Positions 52,147 to 62,639 of a DNA stretch of 64,000 bases are shown in pieces (the stretch's first letter is position 1; each line of letters begins with the position of its first letter). A model generated the notes under the pieces. It searched no databases and was not told the DNA's origin. It saw only the letters and a program-made list of their open reading frames with translations. A program made the position numbers and the translations under genes. The stretch comes from JAIBJN01 sp963748205 (GTDB lineage: Bacteria > Actinomycetota > Thermoleophilia > Gaiellales > Gaiellaceae): NCBI GenBank assembly GCA_963748205.1, contig CAVVIB010000023.1, forward strand, positions 1 to 64,000, written 5' to 3'.

Positions 52147-53655
52147 CTAAGCGGCCCGTAAAGGATTTCGGTCCGCGTGGACCTCGGCGCCGACGCGCTT
52201 GACGATCTCGGGCAGCGCCGCCATGTCCTCCGCGGTCGTCCTGAAGTTCACGATGCAGGCCCGCAGGAGGTACGTGCCGTCGACGACCGCGTTCGAGACG
52301 TAGGTCTCGCCGCCGCGCTCGAGCCGGTCGCGGAGCTCCTGGTTGAGGGCGTTCAGGTACTCCTCCGTCTCGGGCGTCCCCGGCTCGACGTCGGGCGGGA
52401 CGTAGCGGAACGTCGTGATGCTGAGGCTCGTCGTCCACGCCTCCAGCTCGGGGTCCTCGGACGCCAGCCGGTGGAGCTCGCGCGCGAGCGAGATGTCGTC
52501 GGAGATCATGCGCACGTAGCCTTCGCGGCCGACCTGCCGGAGGCCGAGCCAGACCTTCAGCGCCTGGAACCCGCGCGAGTTCTGCGGCCCGTAGTCGATG
52601 TAGCTGATCGGCGCGTCCTCCCCCTCGTGGAAGGCGTAATACGGCGGCCGGTAGGTGAACGCGTCGAGGAGCGCCTGCGGGATCCCGGACGAGCGCGCAC
52701 CCAGCCTCGAGCGGCGCGTAGAGCCATTTGTGCGGGTCGATGGCGACCGAGTCGGCCAGCGCCAGCGCCTTGAGGTGCGGCGGCGCATCCGGCAGGACGG
52801 CCGCGGGCGCGCCGTAGGCGCCGTCGACGTGGAACCAGATCCCCTCGTCGCGGCAGAGCGCGGCGATCTCGTCCAGCGGGTCGATCGCGCCCGTGCTCAC
52901 CGAGCCGCGCGGTTCCGACGACGAGCAGCGGAGTGGCGCCGTCGGCGCGGTCCGCGGCGATCGCCTCCCGCAGGGCGGGGACGAGCATGCGCTGGTCGCC
53001 GTCCGTTTCGATCCAGCGGATGGCGTCGGTGCCGAGGCCGAAGAGGTCGGCGGCCTTGTGGATCCACGTGTGTGTCTCGGCCGACCCGTAGACGCGCAGC
53101 GGCCCCTCGTCGCAGGCGGCCATCCCCTCCGTGCGGACGTTGAACGGCGCGCGGGCGCGCCGCGCGGCCAGGAAGCCGATGAAGTTCGCCATGTTCCCCC
53201 CGCTCACGAGCAGCCCGCCGCAGTCGGCCGGGTAGCCGATCAGCTCGGCGATCCAGCGAATCGTCTGCGCCTCGAGCTCGGAGGCGAGCGGCGACAGGTC
53301 CCAGCCGCCGACGTTCGGGTTGACCGCGGCCGCCAGCAGGTCGCCGAGCGCGCCGATCGGCGCCGCCGAAGAGGTGATGTAGGCCAGGAAGCGCGGGTGC
53401 CCGTTGAAGCGTGGAGTGCTCGAAGAGCAGGCGGGCGGCCTCCGCGAGCAGCTCGTCGGCGGGCGTTCCCGTGCTCGGGGAGGCCGCCGCCGCCGAGCGC
53501 CGCGCTGACCTCGTGCGGCGCTTCGCCCGGCGCGACCGGGCGCTCCGGCAGCGCGCCCAGGAAGTCCGCGATGTCGTCCACGAGGCCGTGCCCGAGGCGG
53601 CGGAACTCCTCCGCGTCCAGCTCGATGGGTGCGTCTGGCGGTCGGGGCCGTCCAC
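52147..53655 (-). CDS. Group II PLP-dependent decarboxylase (aromatic amino acid type), multiple frameshifts
   Basis: About 490-500 residues if single extra bases near 53466, 53409, 52908 and 52680 are removed. Segments in order: PHEVSAALGGGGLPEHG; FNGHPRFLAYITSSAAP; GGLLVSGGNMANFIGFLAAR; IWFHVDGAYGAP (PLP Asp); SVAIDPHKWLYAPLEAG (PLP Lys); GPQNSRGFQALKVWLGL. This is the DOPA/tryptophan/tyrosine decarboxylase family. The start (GTG 53655) is uncertain because another shift may lie near 53620. Four errors in one gene could mean a pseudogene, but identical error types elsewhere suggest sequencing. It follows fdhA by six bases. Confidence 0.75.
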
Positions 53656-53660
53656 GACGC

Positions 53661-56388
53661 TCAGCGCGCGGCCGGCCTGACGGCGCCGTTGAGCGGCTCG
53701 ACGCGCACGGCGCTCGTCTTGTACTCCGGCGTGCCGATCAGCGGGTCGCCGACGTCGTGCGTGAGCCAGTTCACCTTCGCCTCGGCGAAGTGGAGCGCCA
53801 TCCAGACGAGGCCGGGGTAGACGCGCTCGCCGAGCTTCGCGCGCGCCTCGAGCTCGCCTCGCCGCGAGACGAGGCGCACCCACTCGCCGTCCTCGATGCC
53901 GAGCGCGACGGCGTCCTCGGGGTGCATCTCGACGAACGGGTCCTCCTGCTTCTGGACGACCCCGTCCTCGCGCATGGTCATGGTCGCCGAGTTGTAGTGG
54001 TAGAGCGTCCGCCCGGTGGAGAGGACGAACGGGTACTCGGAGTCGGGCTGCTCGATCGGCGGCTGGTACTCGACCGGGTAGAACTTCCCCCGGCCGTTCG
54101 GCCGCGAGGGATGCGGCGCATGCAGGTACGGGGTGCCCGGGTGGTCGCGGTCGGTGCACGGCCACTGGAGCCCGACCTCCTCGATGCGGTCGTACCGGAT
54201 GCCGGTCCAGAGCGGCGCCAGGTCGGCGAACTCGTCCCAGGCCTCCTCCGGCGTCTCGTACGCCGGCCAGTTCGCGCCGAGCGCCTCCGCCATCTCGACG
54301 ACGATGCGGAAGTCCTCGCGCGCGTTCCCCGGGCAGGGCACGGCGCGGCGCACGCGGTTCACGCGGCGCTCGGTGTTCGTGAACGTGCCGTCCTTCTCGG
54401 CGAAGCTCGACGCGGGGAAGATGACGTCGGCGTACTTGCGGTTGGAGTCGTTGAGGAAGAGGTCCTGCGCGACGCAGAAGTCGAGCTGCTCCATGCCCTC
54501 CTCGACGTGGTGGGCGTTCGGCTCGGTCTGGACGGGGTTCTCGCCGATCAGGTAGAGCGCCTTGATCCGCCCGTCGTGGAGCCCCGACATCATCTGATCG
54601 AGCCTGAAGCCGGGAGTGGGGGAGACGTCATGCCCCCACGCCTCTGAGAACTTCGAGTTGATCTCCGGGTCGTCGACGGGCTGGTAGCCCGGAAGGTAGG
54701 CCGGATTGGCGCCCGCGTCGTTCAGGCCCTGGACGTTGTTCTGCCCACGGAGTGCGTTCAGCCCCGTGGACTCATAGCCCAGGTGCCCGGTCATGAGCAC
54801 GAGGTTCGAGAGCGACCAGATGTTGTCGACGCCGCACGCGTGCTCGGTGATCCCGAGCGTGTAGAAGATCGCCGCGTGCTTCTCGCGCGCGTACTCGCGT
54901 GCCGTGGCGACGATGTCGGCCGCCGGGACGCCGGTGACCTTCTCGGCCTCCTCGGGCGTGTAGCGCTCGACGACCTCGGCGACGGCCTCGACGCCCTCGG
55001 TGTGCTCGGCGATGTAGGCGTCGTCCTGGAGGCCCTCCTTGAGGATCACGTGCAGCATCGCGTTGACGAGCCAGACGTCGGAGCCGGGCCGGAGCTGCAG
55101 GTGGCGCTTGGCGAGCTTCGTCAGCCAGATCTTGCGCGGGTCGGCGACGACGAGCGTGGCGCCGTTGCGCACGGCCTTCTTCATCCGCAGCGCGAGCACG
55201 GGGTGCGCCTCGGTCGTGTTCGACCCGATGACGAAAATGAAGCGGGCGTTCTCGATCTCGGGGATCGAGTTGGTCGTCGCGCCTCTGCCTAACGACCTGA
55301 CCAGGCCGTAGAGGGTCGGAGCGTGTCAGGTGGCTTCGCAGCGAGTGGACGTTGTTCGTCCCGATGGCCGTCCGCGCGAGCTTCTGGATGAGGAAGTTCT
55401 CCTCCATCGTCAGCCGCGCGGAGGAGAGGAAGCCGATCGAGTTCGGCCCGTGCTCGGCCTTCACGCGCAGGAGCCCGTCGGCTGCGACCTGGTAGGCGTG
55501 CTCCCAGGTCGTCGGGTGCAGCTCGCCGTCCTCGCCGCGGACAAGGGGGTCCGTGAGCCGGTCCGGGTGGTGGACGAAGTTGAACGCGAACCGGCCCTTG
55601 ACGCAGAGGTTGCCCTCGTTCGAGACGTAGTGCGGCTCGGAGGTGACCTTCACGATCCGCTTCGTCTCGGGGTCGACGTTCAGGTCGACCTGGCAGCCGA
55701 CGCCGCAGAACGTGCACGTCGACTTCACCTTCTCGAGCCCGCGCTCGGGCCGGTCTGTCGCCTCTTCGAACTTCTCGTAGATCGCTCCGGTCGGGCAGAC
55801 GGAGAGGCAGCCGCCGCAGAGCTCGCACTCGGTGTCGAGCCACGAGTAGCCGTGCGTCGGGACGATGCGCGCGTTCGGGCCCCGCCCTTCGAGCGAGAGC
55901 GCCGAGCACTGCATGACCTCCTGCGTGTAGCGAACGCAGCGGTTGCAGAGGATGCACGCGTCCGGGTCGTAGCCCATCAGCTTGTTGCGGTCGGCGTAGG
56001 GCTCGCGCTTCGCGTCGGGGAGGATGAACGGCGCCTCCGCGTCGAGCTCTCCTGCGAGGTCGACCAGCTCGTTGGGCCGGCCGCCCGGATCCGGGTTCAG
56101 GTGCTCGGTGAGCAGCATCTCGGTCAGCGTCTTGCGGAACTCCGGCACGGCGGAGTTGGTCGAAACGGCCATGCCCTCGGTGACGCCGGTGGCGCAGGCG
56201 GGCAACGGTCGCGGCGAGCCCTCGACCCCGACGACGCACATGCGGCAGCCGCCGTAAGGCTCCAGCTTGTCGTCGTGGCAGAGCGTCGGGATGAAGACGC
56301 CGTGCCGCGCGGCGGCGTGGACGAGCAGCTCGCCCTCGGGCGCGCTGGCGGGCTTTCCGTCGAGCGTGAACTCAACCGTCCGGGCCAT
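53661..56388 (-). CDS. fdhA: Selenocysteine-containing formate dehydrogenase, catalytic subunit
   Basis: Molybdo/tungsto-bisPGD enzyme of 908 residues. N-terminal [2Fe-2S] domain (LCHDDKLEPYGGCRMC), two [4Fe-4S] sets (CILCNRCVRYTQEVMQC; CELCGGCLSVCPTGAI), then CTFCGVGC before the Mo domain. After GTNNVH one extra T (55344) shifts the frame; the corrected frame reads R-C-E-A-T-TGA-H-A-P-T-L-Y-G-L. The TGA (55326-55328, residue 354) stands exactly where FDHs have Cys or Sec, and the frame is open for 560 codons around it. A SECIS-like hairpin follows. It oxidises formate to CO2, passing electrons to the NuoEF-like subunit. Confidence 0.88.
55282..55314 (-). promoter_or_regulatory. SECIS element for selenocysteine insertion in fdhA
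   Basis: Starting 11 bases after the TGA, the mRNA can form CCTCT/AGAGG (outer 5 bp), a 5-base bulge on the 3' side, ACGGCCT/AGGTCGT (7 bp, one G-U) and a GGTC apical loop. E. coli fdhF SECIS also has a GGUC loop at similar distance. The stem uses codons TTA, AGA and AGG, which are rare in this GC-rich genome, as expected if RNA structure constrains the sequence. Confidence 0.75.
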
Positions 56389-56413
56389 GGAGTGAATCGT
56401 AACGCCCGCCCTC

Positions 56414-57642
56414 TCAGGTCACCCGCGTGAACGCGGCGTCGACCTCGAGGTACTCCTCGCGCTCGATCACCCGCGCGAGGCGCTCGATCGACTCGCGGAC
56501 GTCGGCGAAGCGCGTGTAGAGCGGCGGGAAGCCGAAGCGGACGCTGTCGGGGCCGCGGTAGTCGGGGATCACGTCGGCCCGCTCGATGAGCGCCCGGCAG
56601 ATGCGCCAGGCCTCCGGGTGGCGAAACGAGACGTGCGCGCCGCGTCTGGTCGCGTCGCGGGGCGTGCCCAGCTCGACGCCGAGCGGCGCGAGCAGCTCGT
56701 CGTGGAGCTCGATCGCGTGCTCGGTGAGCGCGCGGCCCTTGGCCGCGACCGCGTCGATCCCGGCCTCGGCCAGGAGCTCGAGGCTCGCCCGGATCGCGAC
56801 CAGCCCGAGGATCTGCGGGGTGCCGGCGAGGAACTTCGACACGCCGTCCGCGGGCTCGTACGGATGGCCCATGGCGAACTGGTCGCGCTGGCCGAACCAG
56901 CCCTGGATCGGGGTGCGGAGCTCCTCCTGGAGCGGCTCGCGCACGTAGAGGAACGCGGGCGCACCGGGCCCTGCGTTGAGGTACTTGTAGGTGCAGCCGA
57001 CGGCGAGGTCGACGCCGTGCTCCTCGAAGCCGATCTCCACGGCTCCGACGGAGTGGCTGACGTCCCAGAGCATCAGCGCGCCGGCCGCGTGCGCAGCCTC
57101 CGTGATGCCGCGCAGGTCGGCGAGCGCGCCGGGGCGGTACGCGACGTGCGAGAGCGCGACGAGCCCGACGTCGCCGGACGCGCACGCCGCCTCGACGTCG
57201 GCGACGGTCGGCCCTTCGACGGGGTCGGGCTCGATGAAGCGGAGCTCGCCGGCAACGCCCTCGAGCACGTAGCGGTCGGTCGGGAAGTTGTCGACGTCGG
57301 TGACGACCGCCCGCCGCTCGGGCCGTGCGGCGAGCACGGCGGAGGCGAGCTTGTAGAGGTTGACGGTGACCGAGTCCGTGACGGCCACCTCGCCCGGCCG
57401 CGCGCCCAGCGCATGCTCGGCGAGCTCGTCGCCGACCGCGGTCGGAAGCTCGATCCAGTCGTGCCAGCCGCGCACGAGGTCGGTGCCCCAGCGCTCCACC
57501 ACGTCGGCGATAGCCGCCTGCGTCCGCTTCGGGAGCCGGCCGAGCGAGTTGCCGTCGACGTAGAGCGGACCGCCCTCCTCGTGGACGAACTCGTCGCGGA
57601 ACCGTGCGAGCGGGTCGTCGCGGTCGAGCGCCGCGGCGTCCG

Positions 57643-57646
<4 letters not shown>
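56414..57646 (-). CDS. kynU: Kynureninase
   Basis: PLP enzyme of 410 residues. YVDGNSLGRLPKRTQAA near the N-terminus, WDVSHSVGAVEIGF (PLP Asp) and GCTYKYLNAGPGAPAF (Schiff-base Lys) are kynureninase hallmarks, with SFRHPEAWRI near the end. It cleaves kynurenine to anthranilate and alanine. GTG 57646 overlaps the stop of the FDH NuoEF-like gene, and fdhA follows 26 bases later, so it is embedded within the formate dehydrogenase operon. This makes sense because the preceding tryptophan-pathway step releases formate from N-formylkynurenine; other kyn genes are not in this window. Confidence 0.9.
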
Positions 57647-59208
<1,562 letters not shown>

Positions 59209-59220
59209 GGTTCGATCATA

Positions 59221-60000
59221 GTGAACGCCCTGCCGCCGTACTCCGCGGCCCGTACGGACGTCCTGCGGCTCCCCGGCGGTTGGACGGAGCGCGACGAGGT
59301 GGCCGTGGAGGAGCCGCTCGAGATCCGCGTCAACGGCGAGGCGGTCGCCGTGACCATGCGGACTCCCGGCCAGGACGAGGAGCTCGCGCTCGGCTTCCTG
59401 CTCTCCGAGGGCATCCAGCCGGTCGAGGCCTCTCTTCCGGAAGACCTGGCCGCGAACACCGTCGAGGTGACGGCCGAGGACTATGACGCCGAGGCGCTGC
59501 GGCGGAACTTCTACACCTCGTCCTCGTGCGGCGTGTGCGGCAAAGGCGCGCTCGAGGCGGTCGCGGTCGAGGCGCCGCGCGTGGAGAGCGACCTCCGTGT
59601 GCCGATCGACGTCGTCTCGGCGCTGCCGGACCGGCTCCGCGCCTCGCAGCCGACCTTCACCGCCACCGGCGGCCTGCACGCCACGGGCCTCTTCTCGGCG
59701 TCGGGGACGCTCGTGCACGCGCGCGAGGATGTCGGCCGCCACAACGCCTTCGACAAGGTCGTCGGGCGTGCGTTTCTGGACGGGATGCTCCCGCTCGCCG
59801 ACAAGGTCGTCTGCGTCAGCGGCAGGCTCTCCTTCGAGCTCGTCCAGAAGGCCGCAGTGGCCGGATGTCCGGTCCTCGTGGCCGTCGGCGCGCCCTCGTC
59901 GCTCGCCGTCGAGCTCGGCCGCGACCGCGGCGTGACGCTCTGCGGCTTCGTCCGCGACGGGCGCGTGAACGTCTACTCGGAACCCTGGAGGATCGCGTGA
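59221..60000 (+). CDS. fdhD: Formate dehydrogenase sulfurtransferase FdhD
   Basis: 259 residues. SSCGVCGKGA holds C103 and C106, the CxxC pair that carries sulfur to the Mo/W cofactor. EDVGRHNAFDKVVG and SGRLSFELVQKA are family signatures. GTG 59221 begins 12 bases from the divergent fdhB gene. The protein is required for activity of bisPGD formate dehydrogenases, matching the adjacent fdhA. Confidence 0.93.
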   Translation: MNALPPYSAARTDVLRLPGGWTERDEVAVEEPLEIRVNGEAVAVTMRTPGQDEELALGFLLSEGIQPVEASLPEDLAANTVEVTAEDYDAEALRRNFYTSSSCGVCGKGALEAVAVEAPRVESDLRVPIDVVSALPDRLRASQPTFTATGGLHATGLFSASGTLVHAREDVGRHNAFDKVVGRAFLDGMLPLADKVVCVSGRLSFELVQKAAVAGCPVLVAVGAPSSLAVELGRDRGVTLCGFVRDGRVNVYSEPWRIA

Positions 60001-60773
60001 CTTTTGCCGTCGCAGCTGAGGCGTACGACCGCTTCGTCGGCCGCTACAGCTACGCATTGTGCGACGCGCTCGCCGAGCGCGCGGCCCTCGCCCCGGGGGT
60101 GTCGGTGCTGGATGTCGGCGCCGGCTCCGGGGTCGGGACGCGCCGGCTCGTCGAGATCGCCGGGCCGGCGCGGGTGGCCGCCGTCGACCCGTCGGAGTCG
60201 TTCGTCGCCGCGCTCCGCGAGCGCTTCCCGGAGGCCGACGTCCGGCAGGGCGTCGCCGAGTCGCTGCCGTTCGAGGACGACTCCTTCGACGCCGCGCTCG
60301 CCCTGCTCGTCGTCAACTTCATGGCCGACCCCGCGGCCGGCGTCGCGGAGATGCGGCGCGTCACGCGGGCCGGCGGCACGGTGGCTGCGTGCGTCTGGGA
60401 CTACGGGGGCGAGATGCAGCTCCTGGGGAGGTTCTGGGACGCCGTCGAGGAGCTCGACCCGGAGGGCTCCGGTGACGCCGACGAGCGCTCCCGCATGCCG
60501 TACCGACGCGAGGGCGAGCTCGTCGGGCTGCTGCGCGACGCCGGCCTCGAGGACGTCGAGGACGGCGCGATCGTCGTGTCCGCCGAGTACGAGTCTTTCG
60601 AGGATCTCTGGGAGCCCTACACGGCAGGGGTGGGCCCCGCGGGCGCCTATGCCGTCTCGCTTCCCCCCGACCGGCAGGAGGCTCTCAAGGCGCTCTATCG
60701 CGAGCGGCTCGAGGCTCCCGAAGGCCCCTTCAGCCTCACCGCCCGCGCGTGGTACGCGACCGGCCGGGCGTAG
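59997..60773 (+). CDS. SAM-dependent methyltransferase, UbiE/type 11
   Basis: 258 residues, GTG 59997 overlapping the fdhD stop (GTGA). SAM motif VLDVGAGSGVGTRRL, acidic AAVDPSE, motif II SFDAALALLVVNFM. The AYDRFVGRYS start is common in this family. It is coupled between fdhD and a MobA-like gene, which overlaps its end by 25 bases. Substrate unknown; operon position could mean a link with cofactor or formate metabolism or may be incidental. Confidence 0.8.
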   Translation: MTFAVAAEAYDRFVGRYSYALCDALAERAALAPGVSVLDVGAGSGVGTRRLVEIAGPARVAAVDPSESFVAALRERFPEADVRQGVAESLPFEDDSFDAALALLVVNFMADPAAGVAEMRRVTRAGGTVAACVWDYGGEMQLLGRFWDAVEELDPEGSGDADERSRMPYRREGELVGLLRDAGLEDVEDGAIVVSAEYESFEDLWEPYTAGVGPAGAYAVSLPPDRQEALKALYRERLEAPEGPFSLTARAWYATGRA

Positions 60774-61285
60774 CCGGCGCTCTCCTCGTCGGCGGCGCGA
60801 GCACGCGCTTCGGCTCGCCGAAGGCGCTGGCGTCCTACGAGGGCGAGACGCTCGCCGAGCGGGGGCATCGCGTGCTCGTGGAGGCGTTCGGCGACGTGAT
60901 CGTCGTGGGCAAGGCGGCCGACGGGCTCGAGCTGCCGTTCGAGGTGCTCGACGACGGCAGCGACGTGCGGGCTTCGATCGTCGGGCTCGCCGCCGCTCTT
61001 CGCCTGGCCGGCACGGAGCTCGTCGTCGTGCTCCCCACCGATATGCCGCTCGTGACCGCCGACCTCCTGCGCGCGTTGGTTGACGCGGCCGAGGGCCACG
61101 ACGCCGCCGTCCCGCAGACCGGCGCGCTCCCCGGCGCGTACCGGCGGACGGCGCTGCCCGTGCTCGAGCGCAGGATCGCCGCCGGCGACCTGGCGCTCCA
61201 CCGGGCGCTGGAGGAGCTTCGAACGAACGTCGTCGAGCTCGACGAAGCGGCGCTGCGGAACGTGAACGAGCCCGGCGATCTGTAA
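60749..61285 (+). CDS. mobA: MobA-like molybdenum cofactor guanylyltransferase
   Basis: 178 residues from GTG 60749, overlapping the methyltransferase. GALLVGGASTRFGSPKAL is the nucleotidyltransferase P-loop and LPTDMPLVTADLL is the metal-binding LPxDxP-like motif. It most likely attaches GMP to molybdopterin, making the bisPGD cofactor that FdhA needs, which explains its position after fdhD. A CTP- or other NTP-transferase of the MobA-like family is the alternative. Confidence 0.78.
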   Translation: MVRDRPGVAGALLVGGASTRFGSPKALASYEGETLAERGHRVLVEAFGDVIVVGKAADGLELPFEVLDDGSDVRASIVGLAAALRLAGTELVVVLPTDMPLVTADLLRALVDAAEGHDAAVPQTGALPGAYRRTALPVLERRIAAGDLALHRALEELRTNVVELDEAALRNVNEPGDL

Positions 61286-61307
61286 CGCCGGCGTCGTTCC
61301 CGGTGTA
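61282..61307 (+). promoter_or_regulatory. ECF-type promoter upstream of the sigma factor gene
   Basis: gtaacg-n14-ggtgta, ending 11 bases before the sigma factor GTG. The same two boxes with identical 14-base spacing occur at 62605-62630 before the lipoprotein gene. Likely -35/-10 elements for the ECF sigma encoded here (autoregulation). Confidence 0.55.
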
Positions 61308-61318
61308 TAGAGGGAAGG

Positions 61319-61876
61319 GTGCGGCAGGAAGCTTCCGAGGCCGAGCTCGTCGAGCTGGCGCGCCGCGGGAACGGCGACGCCTACGTCGCGCTGCTCCGCA
61401 TGCACGAATCCGTGGCCTTTCGAACCGCCTACGTCATCCTCGGCTCGGCCGAGGGCGCCGAGGACGCGACCCAGGAGGCGTTCGTGAAGGCCCACGCCGC
61501 GCTGCACCGGTTCGAGGCCGGTAGGCCGTTCCGGCCCTGGCTCCTCCGCATCGTCGCCAACGAGGCGCGGAACTACCGCCGCTCGACGTGGCGGCGTGGA
61601 GCGCTGGCCTCTCGCGCCGCGGTCGAGGCCGCCTTCGACGGCACCGCCCGCTCCGCCGAAGCGGACGTCCTCGCGGCCGAGGATCGCGCCCATCTCCTGG
61701 AGGCGATCGGCCGGCTGCCGGACGGCGACCGCCTGGCGATCGTCGGCCGCTACATTCTCGAGCTCTCGGACGAGGAGGCGGCGTCCGTGCTCGGGGTCAA
61801 GCCGGTCGCCGTGCGCGTGCGGGTCTGGCGGGCGCTCGGCAAGCTGCGCCGCGAGCTGGGGGAGGAGGTCGCATGA
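61319..61876 (+). CDS. ECF-type RNA polymerase sigma factor
   Basis: 185 residues: region 2 (MHESVAFRTAYVILGSAEGAEDATQEAFVKA) and region 4 (RLPDGDRLAIVGRYILELSDEEAASVLGV). GTG 61319 has AGGGAAGG upstream. Its stop overlaps the next gene (ATGA), which encodes a one-helix membrane protein likely to be its anti-sigma factor. It probably drives its own operon and the NHL lipoprotein gene from matching promoters. Confidence 0.88.
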   Translation: MRQEASEAELVELARRGNGDAYVALLRMHESVAFRTAYVILGSAEGAEDATQEAFVKAHAALHRFEAGRPFRPWLLRIVANEARNYRRSTWRRGALASRAAVEAAFDGTARSAEADVLAAEDRAHLLEAIGRLPDGDRLAIVGRYILELSDEEAASVLGVKPVAVRVRVWRALGKLRRELGEEVA

Positions 61877-62601
61877 ACGACCTGGAGCGTCGTCTCGCCG
61901 CGCTCGCGCCCGAGTATCCGTTCCCGGTCACGCCGGACCTCGCAGGCGCGGCAGGTGCGCGCGTGGGAATCACCGGCCGGCGGCGTCGCCCGGGCCGGCT
62001 CGTCCTCGCGCTCGCCGCTGTCGTCGCCGCCTTCGCCGCAGTGCTCGCCGTCTCGCCCGGTGCGCGCGGCGCGCTCGCCGACTGGCTCGACTTCCTCCCG
62101 GGCGTGCGGGTCGAGCGCGTCGACGAGCTCCCGAGCATGCCGCTCGCCTCGTGGACCGGGGTCTACGGCGAGGAGGTCACCCTCGCCGAGGCGGAGCGGC
62201 AGGCGCCGTTCGAGATCCTCCTCCCGGAGTCTCTCGGCGAGCCCGATCTCGTCTACCGCTACCGGGATCCCTCGGGCGGCCTGGTGATCACGGCGGTCTA
62301 CGGCGACGAGCGCGACGCCCGCCTCGTCCTCACCCAGTGGACGACCGAGGACGTCCTCTTCCACAAGCTGCTCGGCCCGGTCACCCAGGCGGAGCTCGTG
62401 GACGTGCGCGAGGCGCGCGGGCTCTGGATCAGCGGCAACGAGCACGTCGTCTTCTACCTCGGCGGGGACTTCCAGGAGCGCGCCGCTCCGGGCGCGCTGG
62501 CCGGGAACGTCCTCGTGTGGCAGGAGGGCGACGTCGGCTACCGGCTCGAAGCCGGCGTCGGCCGCGAGCGGGCCCTCGAGCTCGCCGCCGAGCTGCGCTA
62601 G
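61873..62601 (+). CDS. Membrane protein, probable anti-sigma partner
   Basis: 242 residues. A cytoplasmic N-terminus of about 43 residues (MNDLERRLAALAPEYPFPVT) precedes one membrane helix (LVLALAAVVAAFAAVLAVS) and a 180-residue extracytoplasmic domain with beta-rich segments. ATG 61873 overlaps the sigma stop, the usual sigma/anti-sigma coupling. No zinc-binding ZAS motif is visible, so the anti-sigma role is inferred from topology and context. Confidence 0.65.
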   Translation: MNDLERRLAALAPEYPFPVTPDLAGAAGARVGITGRRRRPGRLVLALAAVVAAFAAVLAVSPGARGALADWLDFLPGVRVERVDELPSMPLASWTGVYGEEVTLAEAERQAPFEILLPESLGEPDLVYRYRDPSGGLVITAVYGDERDARLVLTQWTTEDVLFHKLLGPVTQAELVDVREARGLWISGNEHVVFYLGGDFQERAAPGALAGNVLVWQEGDVGYRLEAGVGRERALELAAELR

Positions 62602-62604
62602 CCC

Positions 62605-62630
62605 GTAACGCCGCTCCCGGCCCCGGTGTA
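62605..62630 (+). promoter_or_regulatory. ECF-type promoter upstream of the lipoprotein gene
   Basis: gtaacg-n14-ggtgta, identical boxes and spacing to 61282-61307, ending 10 bases before ATG 62640, so the transcript would be nearly leaderless. Confidence 0.55.
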
Positions 62631-62639
62631 CCAGGGGCG

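Noticed and set aside
55326..55328. TGA as an ordinary stop that truncates FdhA (pseudogene)
   Set aside because: The frame stays open and FDH-like for 560 codons from just before the TGA to the gene end, the TGA occupies the Sec/Cys catalytic position, and a SECIS-like hairpin follows.
2020..55350. Programmed +1 frameshifting as a general mechanism in this genome
   Set aside because: The break points share no slippery codon, stop codon or downstream structure and occur in unrelated families; insertion errors explain them more simply.
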